Positions 53,624 through 61,150 of a stretch of DNA of 64,000 bases are shown here, piece after piece. The stretch is taken from the NCBI GenBank assembly GCA_943787185.1, contig CALSLL010000002.1, forward strand, positions 310,001 through 374,000, in the 5' to 3' direction. Under the pieces are notes generated by a model. It was not told the DNA's origin. It saw nothing but the letters and a program-made list of their open reading frames with translations, and did no database searches. The DNA comes from UBA10349 sp003485905. Its GTDB lineage: Bacteria > Pseudomonadota > Gammaproteobacteria > Arenicellales > Arenicellaceae. The position numbers and the translations under genes were made by a program. Every line of letters starts with the position of its first letter. Position 1 is the first letter of the stretch.

Positions 53624-54628
53624 TTAAGGATTATTTGCTGCTATTGCGGCATTAATGACTTCTTCGCCTATTTCTTCTTTAAACCTATCCCATACCGGTT
53701 TCATAGCGATCCGCCATTGCTCGAGTTGGTCAGCAGATAGCCTTATAATTTTGTCGGGATCATCTTGTAGTACTTTCTCGCGATCACTCGCATTGATTTC
53801 TATCGCCATCGCCATTACTTCAGCGTTTACTTCATCCACGATCAAAGCTAATTCGTCCTGTACGTCTTGGGGTAATCCTTGCCAAAATTCTGTGTTTACC
53901 ATCCAAATGTAGGCCAGCAAGTTATGATTCGTTTCGGTTATATAATTTTGAACTTCATAAAACTTTTCAGAGTAGATATTTGATCAGGTGTTATCTTGTC
54001 CGTCGATCGTGCCCACTTGAAGCGCTTGGTATACCTCACCAAAAGCTAGTTTTTGCGGATTGGCATCGACTGCCATAAATTGAGCTTCTAATACATCCGA
54101 TTCCTGAATCCGAAATTTTACTCCTTTAGCGTCGCTAGGTTCTATCAAAGGCGTATTTGCGCTGAGTTGTTTGAGACCATTTGGCCAAAAACCTAAGCCC
54201 ATAAAGCCTTTGTCTTCCAACACCGTTAATAATTTTCGACCTTCCGGGTGTTTCAAAAAGCGTTCAACCGCGGCCATATCATTGAAAAGAAACGGCAGAT
54301 CGAAGACTTGTAATTTTTTGGTAAAGCGATTGTATTTAGACAATGACACTGCGGTCATTTGAATTTCGTTGAATGCCAATGCTTCCAGGGAGTCATCGTC
54401 GCTCATCAATTGACTGGAAGGATAAATTTCCACTATCACCTTGTCATTTAAGCGTTGTTCAGATTTTTGCTTGAATAGCTCTGCTGCAAGTCCTTTGGGG
54501 GTATTCGCTGCGACAACGTGACTAAACTTGATAACAAATTTCTTGTCGATGGGCTGATCACTACAGGCGCTGAGCAAGATCAGAGCTAAAATACCGATAA
54601 ATCGTTTAACAATTATTTGACGGTTCAT
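53624..54628 (-). pseudogene. dctP: TRAP transporter solute-binding protein with in-frame TGA
   Basis: A DctP-type binding protein of 334 codons from the ATG at 54626-54628. It begins as a lipoprotein (lipobox LLSAC, C22) and continues with FSHVVAANTPKGLAA, LPFLFNDMAAVERFL and FRIQESDVLEAQF. TGA at 53984-53986 (codon 215) stops the frame after GQDNT. The same frame then continues without a shift with SNIYSEKFYEVQNYI to a normal stop at 53624. In family members the block reads close to GQENTWSNIYS, so TGA occupies the Trp codon (TGG to TGA). I infer a nonsense mutation or a sequencing error; the rest is intact. If real, the protein lacks its C-terminal third. Confidence 0.8.
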
Positions 54629-54767
54629 TTCATCTAAAAGCCAATGATAATTATTCAATGCACGTGAGCAGGTTTTTACTACAAACACTGAGTTAGCATA
54701 GACAGCTTATTTTTATTAGACAAGTCTAGGTGTAATGCGAGCTGTGATTTACGCTCAAGTAAAAGGG

Positions 54768-55232
54768 TTAGCTATCTGATTTCTGCTGAGCCATGTATTC
54801 AATGAATTCTTCATTGAGAAATGCGGCGGGAAGAGATTCTAAATAGGCTGAATAGCCCTGGCTATTCGCCATACCCTTGAACATCATTTGACGTGATTGC
54901 CAGGCACCTTGAGAAAGCGTGCCTAGGTGATATTGAAAATATATATTTTCCAATCTACGTAACATAGAGCCCATTAAGTAATGACCCTGTATTTGTTGGT
55001 TCTTGGGTAAGCTGTCTGGGGCAACTAGATAGCTCGTCCACAACTGTGCTGTGACAGGGTCTGTGCCTAGGGCGAGTAAAAATTCCTGATCAAGTGTGGA
55101 GGCGGCTTGAATACTGGCAGCCTGTGTAGCCTTGGTTCCATGTCGCATTTGAATGGCGAGATAGGCCAGGGTCAATACCACCGCAGTAGCACCGATAATT
55201 TCTCCAATAGCGCCAATAGCTTCCCAATTCAT
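54768..55232 (-). CDS. Hypothetical protein, one N-terminal helix
   Basis: A 154-residue protein with a membrane helix near residues 8-26 (GEIIGATAVVLTLAYLAIQMR). A helical soluble part follows, including MLRRLENIYFQYHLG and FLNEEFIEYMAQQ. No family is recognised, though the layout is common in marine proteobacteria. It stands alone between dctP and a periplasmic msrA, and its function is not inferable. Confidence 0.65.
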   Translation of the reverse strand: MNWEAIGAIGEIIGATAVVLTLAYLAIQMRHGTKATQAASIQAASTLDQEFLLALGTDPVTAQLWTSYLVAPDSLPKNQQIQGHYLMGSMLRRLENIYFQYHLGTLSQGAWQSRQMMFKGMANSQGYSAYLESLPAAFLNEEFIEYMAQQKSDS

Positions 55233-55319
55233 AGCTTCCTACCTTTCTCTATGGTCTTCGCATAGTTTAATTGATGCGTGGGTCTACCTGCGCTGCAGCT
55301 CGTGTGAAGTGATCTTGGG

Positions 55320-55958
55320 TTAATGATGAGCTAACTCGCCCCACAAATTTTCTAAACGTTGATCGCGTCCACAACCCTTTCGGTAGTAATTGTATCGGAT
55401 CGGATTTTTTTTATAATAGTTTTGATGGTAATCCTCAGCCAGATAGAATTTTGAACGTGGACCTATTTGGGTAACTATAGCCGCACTAAATGGTTTGCTG
55501 GCTTGTAACTTGGCAAGCGACGCCTCGACGATTGATTTCTCTTCAGGGGAGTCGTAATAAATAGCACTACGGTATTGCGATCCGTGATCACAAAATTGGG
55601 CATCGGCTTGGGTCGGGTCTATCGTTGGCCAGAAGTATTCGACAAGTTCCTCGTAGCTAACCACATCGGGGTCATAGGTAACTAGAACGCCTTCAGTATG
55701 GCCGGTTCCCCCTGCGGAAACTTGCTTGTAGCTAGGGTTCTCTACATGGCCATCGGTATATCCCGACTCTGCTTCGATAACGCCTGCCAGTTTTTCAAAA
55801 TCTGATTCGGTACACCAAAAGCATCCGCCCGCGAATACGGCGGTAGCGGGCTCTGCAGCAACAACAGAACTATTTGTGTGTAATAGGATGATTGCAACAA
55901 CTGAAATTGTCGCCATTCTAATAATGCGAATATTTAGTTGTGGGAGCAGTAAGTTCAT
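55320..55958 (-). CDS. msrA: Peptide methionine-S-sulfoxide reductase MsrA, exported form
   Basis: A 212-residue MsrA with a hydrophobic N-terminus (about 12-32), so it is likely periplasmic. Active site GGCFWC is at C46 and C49, then ESGYTDGHVENPSYKQVSAGGTGHTEG, FWPTIDPTQADAQFCDHGSQYRSAIYY and EDYHQNYYKKNP. It repairs oxidised methionine. A second MsrA with a different N-terminus is coded at 56722, so the pair may serve different compartments. Confidence 0.93.
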   Translation of the reverse strand: MNLLLPQLNIRIIRMATISVVAIILLHTNSSVVAAEPATAVFAGGCFWCTESDFEKLAGVIEAESGYTDGHVENPSYKQVSAGGTGHTEGVLVTYDPDVVSYEELVEYFWPTIDPTQADAQFCDHGSQYRSAIYYDSPEEKSIVEASLAKLQASKPFSAAIVTQIGPRSKFYLAEDYHQNYYKKNPIRYNYYRKGCGRDQRLENLWGELAHH

Positions 55959-56041
55959 ATGCGGATCTCTGTAAAAAGGTTGTTAAATACTACAATAGAC
56001 TGGCTATATCAAAGCAAGTCTATAATTTAATAATTGGCAAT

Positions 56042-56599
56042 CTAGTCGCTTACGGTTTCCGCGATTGACTTTAACCGATTTAATGACATATCGAGTTCGG
56101 ATTTTATATCGTTACCAAACATGGCTGCACTTAACCTATTCATTGGCCCTTTCTCTAGTGATTGATATTGAAATAGTATGCGTGCCTGGGTATTCGCCTT
56201 ATTATTGTAGATGGTGAATTTGTATGATGCCGTAGGCACATTGTTAAATACGAGGTCACCGGTAAGAAATTTATACGGAATACTCGATGTAATAGTTGTT
56301 TCTCCGTTCGTTATCTTGTCACTGAGCAGGCCATTGTCGGTGTTTCGCCAATACAGTTTGGCCCCTTTACCTTCAGCACTACCTGAAATTTCAAGTTCCG
56401 CTGGTTGTTGTGGGTTGTATACCCACGGCGCCCATAAGGGGTGATTCCCAGGGGTGTTTAGGAAGCTATAAATTGATTTTGGTTCAGCGTGAATGACGAT
56501 TTCACTTTCGGCATGGCTGCTAGGTGGCAAGGTATAGCCAATGGCAACCAACATTAGGGGTAACATCATTACAAGTTGTATGATTCGAACGAACTTCAT
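56042..56599 (-). CDS. Exported SRPBCC (START-like) family protein
   Basis: A 185-residue protein with a signal anchor (4-22), then a helix-grip fold of the polyketide cyclase/SRPBCC group. It has ESEIVIHAEPKSIYSFLNTPGNHPLWAPWV, WRNTDNGLLSDKIT and a C-terminal helix MSLNRLKSIAETV. The fold holds a hydrophobic pocket, but no ligand can be named. It lies between the two msrA genes on the minus strand. Confidence 0.75.
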   Translation of the reverse strand: MKFVRIIQLVMMLPLMLVAIGYTLPPSSHAESEIVIHAEPKSIYSFLNTPGNHPLWAPWVYNPQQPAELEISGSAEGKGAKLYWRNTDNGLLSDKITNGETTITSSIPYKFLTGDLVFNNVPTASYKFTIYNNKANTQARILFQYQSLEKGPMNRLSAAMFGNDIKSELDMSLNRLKSIAETVSD

Positions 56600-56721
56600 A
56601 TTAAATGGTTTGTTGAGTCGCGATTGAGTAGCTATAGTAACTGGACAAATTGTAGATCAGTAGTAGCCTCTACTAAAGTACCTGAAATCCGACGCTCATT
56701 AATTAGTCAACGAGGCTTGGA

Positions 56722-57360
56722 ATGTTTTCTAGTAGCAAGACAAATATCATATCTGAGGCGGAAGCGTTGCCAGGCCGCCCTGATCCAATAGAAACATCGC
56801 ACACGCATTACGTATGCGGTGAGCCGTTGAAAGAGCCTTTTGAAGACGGAGCATTATTAGTAATTTTTGGGATGGGTTGTTTTTGGGGGGCAGAAAAAAA
56901 GTTTTGGCAGTTGCCTGGAGTGGTGACGACGGCCGTTGGTTATTCAGCAGGTTTTACTTTAAACCCTACCTATCAAGAGGTTTGTAGCGGCCAGACTGGG
57001 CACAATGAGGTTGTTTTGGTCGTGTATCGTCCTCAAGAAATCGGTTTTAACGAACTGCTTAAAACATTTTGGGAGGGGCATAATCCAACTCAAGGGATGC
57101 GTCAGGGTAACGATGCAGGTACTCAGTATCGATCAGGCATTTATACAAGTACGGAGGAGCAATATAACCTAGCGCAAGAAAGTAAACGGAATTACCAAAA
57201 GGTTCTGCGTGCTGCGAACATGGGGGACATTACTACTGAAATACAAGCTGCAGGTGAGTTTTATTACGCTGAAGACTATCATCAGCAGTATTTAGCTAAG
57301 AATCCTGCGGGGTATTGTGGTTTAGGTGGCACCGGGGTGACGTATGCGGCAGCTGATTAA
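56722..57360 (+). CDS. msrA: Peptide methionine-S-sulfoxide reductase MsrA, cytosolic form
   Basis: A 212-residue MsrA with no signal peptide. The N-terminal AEALPGR and HYVCGEPL correspond to the extension of E. coli MsrA. The active-site Cys is C53 in GMGCFWG, and there is one resolving-type Cys in CGLGGTG at the C-terminus. HNPTQGMRQGNDAGTQYRSGIY and EDYHQQYLAKNPAGYCG are near-identical to that family. It overlaps the 5' end of a lipoprotein gene by 17 bases. Confidence 0.94.
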   Translation: MFSSSKTNIISEAEALPGRPDPIETSHTHYVCGEPLKEPFEDGALLVIFGMGCFWGAEKKFWQLPGVVTTAVGYSAGFTLNPTYQEVCSGQTGHNEVVLVVYRPQEIGFNELLKTFWEGHNPTQGMRQGNDAGTQYRSGIYTSTEEQYNLAQESKRNYQKVLRAANMGDITTEIQAAGEFYYAEDYHQQYLAKNPAGYCGLGGTGVTYAAAD

Positions 57361-57790
57361 ATTCAATTCGCTGGCCATCCTGTGGCTTGGGGTGTTGCTA
57401 AGTGGTTGCGACTCTGAACCTGCAACAAGTCAATCGCCAGATACCAGTCAAATTGATGAGGTGCGTGCGACTAATAGTAAAATATTAGATACCCGTAAGA
57501 CTCGTTGCGATGATTTGTTGTCGTCATTAGAGACCAGCGAGATGTCGCAAAAAATGTGGAACAGTCTGCAATGCCCGACATTCTATACGGCACTTGCCGA
57601 GCGAGAGAACCCTGCTGCTGCAGCGAAAGTGCCAGCCCCAGAAGAGCCCGTGTCGACTAGTGTGCAATCTGGTGAGATTGATTTTGGCGGAGCGCTGCAG
57701 AACATAGCGAATGTGCAAAACGATAATCCGGTTACCGACGCTTTGGATGATGAAGAAGCGTCTTTAAGTGGCGAGTCTGATAGTCAGTAG
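57344..57790 (+). CDS. Hypothetical lipoprotein overlapping msrA
   Basis: A 148-residue lipoprotein with lipobox LLSGC (C22), followed by a Ser/Thr-rich linker. A short helical block (LDTRKTRCDDLLSSLETSEMSQKMWNSLQCP in blocks) and an acidic tail (DALDDEEASLSGESDSQ) follow. Its two Cys in the mature part could form a disulphide. No family is recognised. It overlaps msrA by 17 bases, so translation is likely coupled. Confidence 0.68.
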   Translation: MRQLIKFNSLAILWLGVLLSGCDSEPATSQSPDTSQIDEVRATNSKILDTRKTRCDDLLSSLETSEMSQKMWNSLQCPTFYTALAERENPAAAAKVPAPEEPVSTSVQSGEIDFGGALQNIANVQNDNPVTDALDDEEASLSGESDSQ

Positions 57791-57864
57791 TTGCTTGCGT
57801 TTTGGCGTTACTATATCGTTGTATGATGTTGTTATAGGTGCGTTGAAATTTATATTGATCGGGC

Positions 57865-59190
57865 TTATATCGAGCGAGCCCACAAATCATGCGTATCGGC
57901 TTCTTCAACAACCGCTTGCACCCGATCTCCAGGTTTGTGATCGAATTCATCTTCGAGTAATACTCGGCCGTCAATTTCAGGGGCATCCGCCCAGCTTCGT
58001 CCAATGGCTCCGTCATCGCCAATCTGGTCGATTAGAACCTCGATATTTTTCCCCACTTTACTGCTTAGTCTTTGAGTGCTAATACCCGCTTGTGCTTCCA
58101 TGAATATGGCGTGTCGTTCTTGCTTAACATCTTCAGGTACATGATCCGCTAGTTTATTTGCGCTGGCACCGTCGACAGGCGAGTATTGAAAACATCCAAC
58201 TCTATCGAGTTGCGCTTCACGCTGAAAATCCAACAGCATTTGAAAATCTTCATCTGTTTCGCCCGGAAACCCGACGATAAATGTACTTCGAATGGTCAAA
58301 TCTGGGCATTGTTTGCGCCAGGCATGGACCCGATCAAGAGTTTTTTCAATTTGGCCGGGGCGCTTCATAGCCTTAAGAATTTTTGGGCTCCCATGTTGGA
58401 ATGGGATATCTAGGTATGGCAATACGATATTATCGGCCATTAATGGGATCACATCATCAACATGCGGGTAGGGGTAGACATAGTGCATACGAACCCAAAC
58501 ACCAAGAGACCCCAACGCTTTTGCCAGTTCAACCATGTTGGTTTTAACCGGACGACCGTTCCAAAACGTGGTCTTATATTTTAAATCGACGCCATACGCG
58601 CTGGTATCCTGTGATATCACCAAAATTTCTTGTACACCAGATTCGACCAGGCGTTCCGCTTCCGCCAACACCGCGTCGGCGGGGCGACTAACCAGATTGC
58701 CGCGCATGGATGGAATGATGCAAAAGCTGCAACGGTGGTTGCAACCTTCAGAAATTTTAAGGTAAGCATAGTGCCGGGGGGTTAGTTTGACCCCTTGTGG
58801 AGGAACAAGTGGATCAAAAGGGGCATGATTCGTCGGCTTGGGAAGGTGTTGATGTACGGCGGACATCACTTCTTCATAGGCTTGTGGTCCGGTCACGCTT
58901 AGTACACTTGGATGATGAATGGTTATGTCTTCAGCATTGGCACCCATGCACCCGGTAACAATAACTTTGCCGTTCTCATTAAGCGCTTCGCCAATGGTTT
59001 CTAGGGATTCGGCCTTGGCGGCATCAATAAATCCACATGTATTAACGATTACTAAATCTGCTTGATCGTAGGTGGGCACGACATCATAGCCATCCGATTT
59101 TAGCTCTGTCAATATCCGTTCGGAATCAACTAAAGCTTTTGGGCAACCGAGGCTAATAAATCCAACTTTGTGGGAAGCATTCTCTTGCAT
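57865..59190 (-). CDS. rimO: Ribosomal protein uS12 methylthiotransferase RimO
   Basis: Radical SAM methylthiotransferase that modifies Asp of uS12. UPF0004 cluster cysteines are C16, C52 and C81; the SAM cluster is C150, C154 and C157 (CNHRCSFC). The TRAM domain ends the protein (about 375-441). IRSTFIVGFPGETDEDF also fits. At 441 residues it is standard. It is distinguished from MiaB by ISEGCNHRCSFCIIPSMRG. It is followed by the DUF442 gene upstream on the same strand. Confidence 0.95.
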   Translation of the reverse strand: MQENASHKVGFISLGCPKALVDSERILTELKSDGYDVVPTYDQADLVIVNTCGFIDAAKAESLETIGEALNENGKVIVTGCMGANAEDITIHHPSVLSVTGPQAYEEVMSAVHQHLPKPTNHAPFDPLVPPQGVKLTPRHYAYLKISEGCNHRCSFCIIPSMRGNLVSRPADAVLAEAERLVESGVQEILVISQDTSAYGVDLKYKTTFWNGRPVKTNMVELAKALGSLGVWVRMHYVYPYPHVDDVIPLMADNIVLPYLDIPFQHGSPKILKAMKRPGQIEKTLDRVHAWRKQCPDLTIRSTFIVGFPGETDEDFQMLLDFQREAQLDRVGCFQYSPVDGASANKLADHVPEDVKQERHAIFMEAQAGISTQRLSSKVGKNIEVLIDQIGDDGAIGRSWADAPEIDGRVLLEDEFDHKPGDRVQAVVEEADTHDLWARSI

Positions 59191-59205
59191 AAGGCGGATA
59201 CGCTT

Positions 59206-59637
59206 CTATGTCTCGGGTTGAATTGAATCGAGCATGGGTTTTACGTTAGACAGATTTATTCCTGCATTGTTTGCACAGGCAAACGCTTCATCAGACGTTA
59301 ATTTGCCCTGGCTTACTTTACCCAGAGCCCACAAAATCGTGCTTCTCATTCCGCTGCGGCAATGAGCAAGTACGGTGCCGGTGGCATTGTCAATTACTGA
59401 GGAGACTTGTTCGACCAAACCATCGGGTAATGGTTTGCCGTTTTCCATAGGTAGGTAGTGGTATTCGATACCGAGCTCGTCGCAAAGCACCTTAGCTTCT
59501 GTCGAGCTCAACTGCCCAACTTGTTCGTCGTCGGGTCGGTTGTTTATGATAACCGTGACGCCTTTTTCTTTTGCGAGTTTAAAATCATCCGCCTGCAATT
59601 GGCCTGCGACGAGTAGGTTTTGAAATAGTTGCTGCAT
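59206..59637 (-). CDS. DUF442/TIGR01244-type phosphatase-like protein
   Basis: A 143-residue dual-specificity-phosphatase-like fold. The P-loop is HCRSGMRS (HCxxGxRS), preceded by GVTVIINNRPDDEQ. This family is also called beta-lactamase-hydrolase-like or sulfur-transfer protein DUF442. It could be a phosphatase or a sulfur-handling protein, and the sequence does not decide. It ends 15 bases before rimO, so the two may be cotranscribed. Confidence 0.82.
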   Translation of the reverse strand: MQQLFQNLLVAGQLQADDFKLAKEKGVTVIINNRPDDEQVGQLSSTEAKVLCDELGIEYHYLPMENGKPLPDGLVEQVSSVIDNATGTVLAHCRSGMRSTILWALGKVSQGKLTSDEAFACANNAGINLSNVKPMLDSIQPET

Positions 59638-59768
59638 GGTAATGGTTCTTGCCTGACTAGGTTTTCGGGGCGATTATGCCACTTCGCTGCGCTAAACCGA
59701 AACGAAGTCTAGCGAAACTGTTTTATATATAGCTAGTGCGGGTTTAAACGAAAGGAGTATTCGAGAGT

Positions 59769-60653
59769 ATGGAAAGGTGGGTGAAGAAATTAGCTGTTGT
59801 TGCAGTGAGTGTCGTGCTGTTGTCCTGCGGGGCGAATGGTTTTGTAATTGATGCTTTATACGAACGGCTCGATAACGAGATCGAAAAAACCTTTCGTGAA
59901 TACGCTGATTTAACGCCTGAGCAGGAGCTCTGGTTGGATGTGGAGGTTAGCGCCTTCCATTTATGGCACCGTAGGAATGAATTACCTAGATACAGTGAGT
60001 GGGTTCGAACCAGCTTTGTGCCACTGATAAAAAGCCAAGAGCCCGACCGATCCGGGGTCGCTCAATTGATTCGAGATGGGTTGGCTTTCCGGCGTGATTT
60101 TAATATCGAGTTTCCGTTAAACAAGTCCCCAGAAATACTGTTAACCGTATCACCGGAGCAGTTGGCTCAAGCGAGGGATCATGTTGATGAGATATTTCGC
60201 GAAGCTAAAGAAAGGCGAGATAAGCGAACGCCTGAAGCTAGAGTACGGCGACAAGTGGACCGGATGACCAATATCTTTAAGCAGATAGGTTGGCGCTTAT
60301 CTTCTGAGCAAGTCGCTATTATGACAAATCGCTTTGAGGGGCGGGCTGTCGGTGATGACGATCAGGGGGAAGATTGGGCACTTTGGCGAAATTGGGTAGA
60401 AGAGCTGTTTAGTATGATAGATCAACAAGCTGGGTCGCCCAATCTGACTGTACTTAAAAGGCACCTAGCACTTGGCTATCAACTAGAGGAGGAGCTTACG
60501 CCAGAGGAATGGGAGAATAACGTCAGCCGGTTGGAATCCATGTTGCATGAGCTATTAATCAGTATGACGGACGATCAAAAGTTATCTGTTGAGACTCGCA
60601 TGATCGCCATCGCAGATATTCTTGATGATTTATCTAGCAAGGTTGTTAATTAG
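59769..60653 (+). CDS. DUF6279-type lipoprotein
   Basis: A 294-residue lipoprotein with lipobox LLSC (C20). A charged, all-helical body follows: YERLDNEIEKTFREYADLTPEQELWLD, LSPEQLAQARDH-like VSPEQLAQARDHVDEIF, and SEQVAIMTNRFEG. It matches the DUF6279 layout, of which no function is known to me. AAAGGAG stands about 10 bases before the ATG. Confidence 0.78.
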   Translation: MERWVKKLAVVAVSVVLLSCGANGFVIDALYERLDNEIEKTFREYADLTPEQELWLDVEVSAFHLWHRRNELPRYSEWVRTSFVPLIKSQEPDRSGVAQLIRDGLAFRRDFNIEFPLNKSPEILLTVSPEQLAQARDHVDEIFREAKERRDKRTPEARVRRQVDRMTNIFKQIGWRLSSEQVAIMTNRFEGRAVGDDDQGEDWALWRNWVEELFSMIDQQAGSPNLTVLKRHLALGYQLEEELTPEEWENNVSRLESMLHELLISMTDDQKLSVETRMIAIADILDDLSSKVVN

Positions 60654-60691
60654 ACTAACAGGTTGGTGAGGAATTAGCGCTAGCCGTAAGT

Positions 60692-60720
60692 TCTACTAAT
60701 ACTACGCTATCGCTAGTAGA
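60692..60720. repeat. Inverted repeat downstream of the DUF6279 gene
   Basis: TCTACTA (60692-60698) and TAGTAGA (60714-60720) pair over seven bases with a 15-base spacer. It lies between the DUF6279 stop and the small minus-strand gene. It has no T run on plus, so it is a weak terminator or just secondary structure. Confidence 0.35.
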
Positions 60721-60754
60721 AACCTCGCTAAGAAAGCGTCGTCTAATTTACATG

Positions 60755-60871
60755 CTATTCATGGATTCCGTTGTATAGTTTGCCGGAACCAATAGCAATC
60801 AATATTCCTATAATGCTGCCTACTGACACGATGGCTAGTGCGGCGGCGATAGTGAAGATTACTTGATCCAT
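60755..60871 (-). CDS. Small 38-residue membrane protein
   Basis: A frame of 38 codons (starts MDQVIFTIAAALAIVSVGS) with one hydrophobic helix (about residues 4-28) and a short polar tail LYNGIHE. AAGGAGGT stands 5 bases before the ATG, nearly a perfect match to the anti-Shine-Dalgarno, which argues strongly for translation. No family is recognised; the size and layout are those of small accessory subunits of membrane enzymes. It is divergent from the Tat hydrolase gene and convergent with the DUF6279 gene. Confidence 0.6.
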   Translation of the reverse strand: MDQVIFTIAAALAIVSVGSIIGILIAIGSGKLYNGIHE

Positions 60872-61042
60872 GCGGACCTCCTTAAGGTGAGAGACATTGA
60901 GTAAGCTATAGCGTAGCAACCGGCTCTGAACAACAATTGATCTGGATCAAGATTGGGTTGGATAGGAATGATGCCGGTAGATAGGTTTATTCGAATATTC
61001 GGTTTTATCGTGCGACGTACTGCCTACGGCAGTTCAACGCTT

Positions 61043-61056
61043 ACAATAATTATTGT
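61043..61056. promoter_or_regulatory. Perfect 14-base palindrome upstream of Tat hydrolase promoter
   Basis: ACAATAATTATTGT is its own reverse complement and ends 11 bases before the -35 box at 61068. That spacing suits an activator or repressor site. No known regulator motif was recognised, and AT-rich palindromes also arise by chance. Confidence 0.35.
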
Positions 61057-61067
61057 GAATTAGCTTA

Positions 61068-61096
61068 TTGACATACGTTGCTTAGTTGGATATTAC
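61068..61096 (+). promoter_or_regulatory. Sigma-70 promoter for the Tat hydrolase gene
   Basis: TTGACA (six of six) at 61068-61073 and TATTAC (four of six) at 61091-61096 are exactly 17 bases apart, about 55 bases before the ATG. It is the strongest -35 box seen in this part of the window. Confidence 0.6.
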
Positions 61097-61150
61097 TTAC
61101 TGGTTGTTTTGCGCTTTAGTTAAACCATAATAAAATCAGGGGGTTTTACA

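Noticed and set aside
53984..53986. TGA in dctP as a selenocysteine codon
   Set aside because: The position matches a Trp, not Cys, in the family; no SECIS-like hairpin was seen and no selenoprotein genes are in the window.
53624..54688. TGA read as Trp across the genome (code 4)
   Set aside because: TGA ends several genes in the window with coherent family lengths, such as gatA, mreC, mrdA and mltB.
57732..58082. Frames between the 57344 lipoprotein and rimO
   Set aside because: They overlap the 3' end of rimO in other frames and show no family signal.
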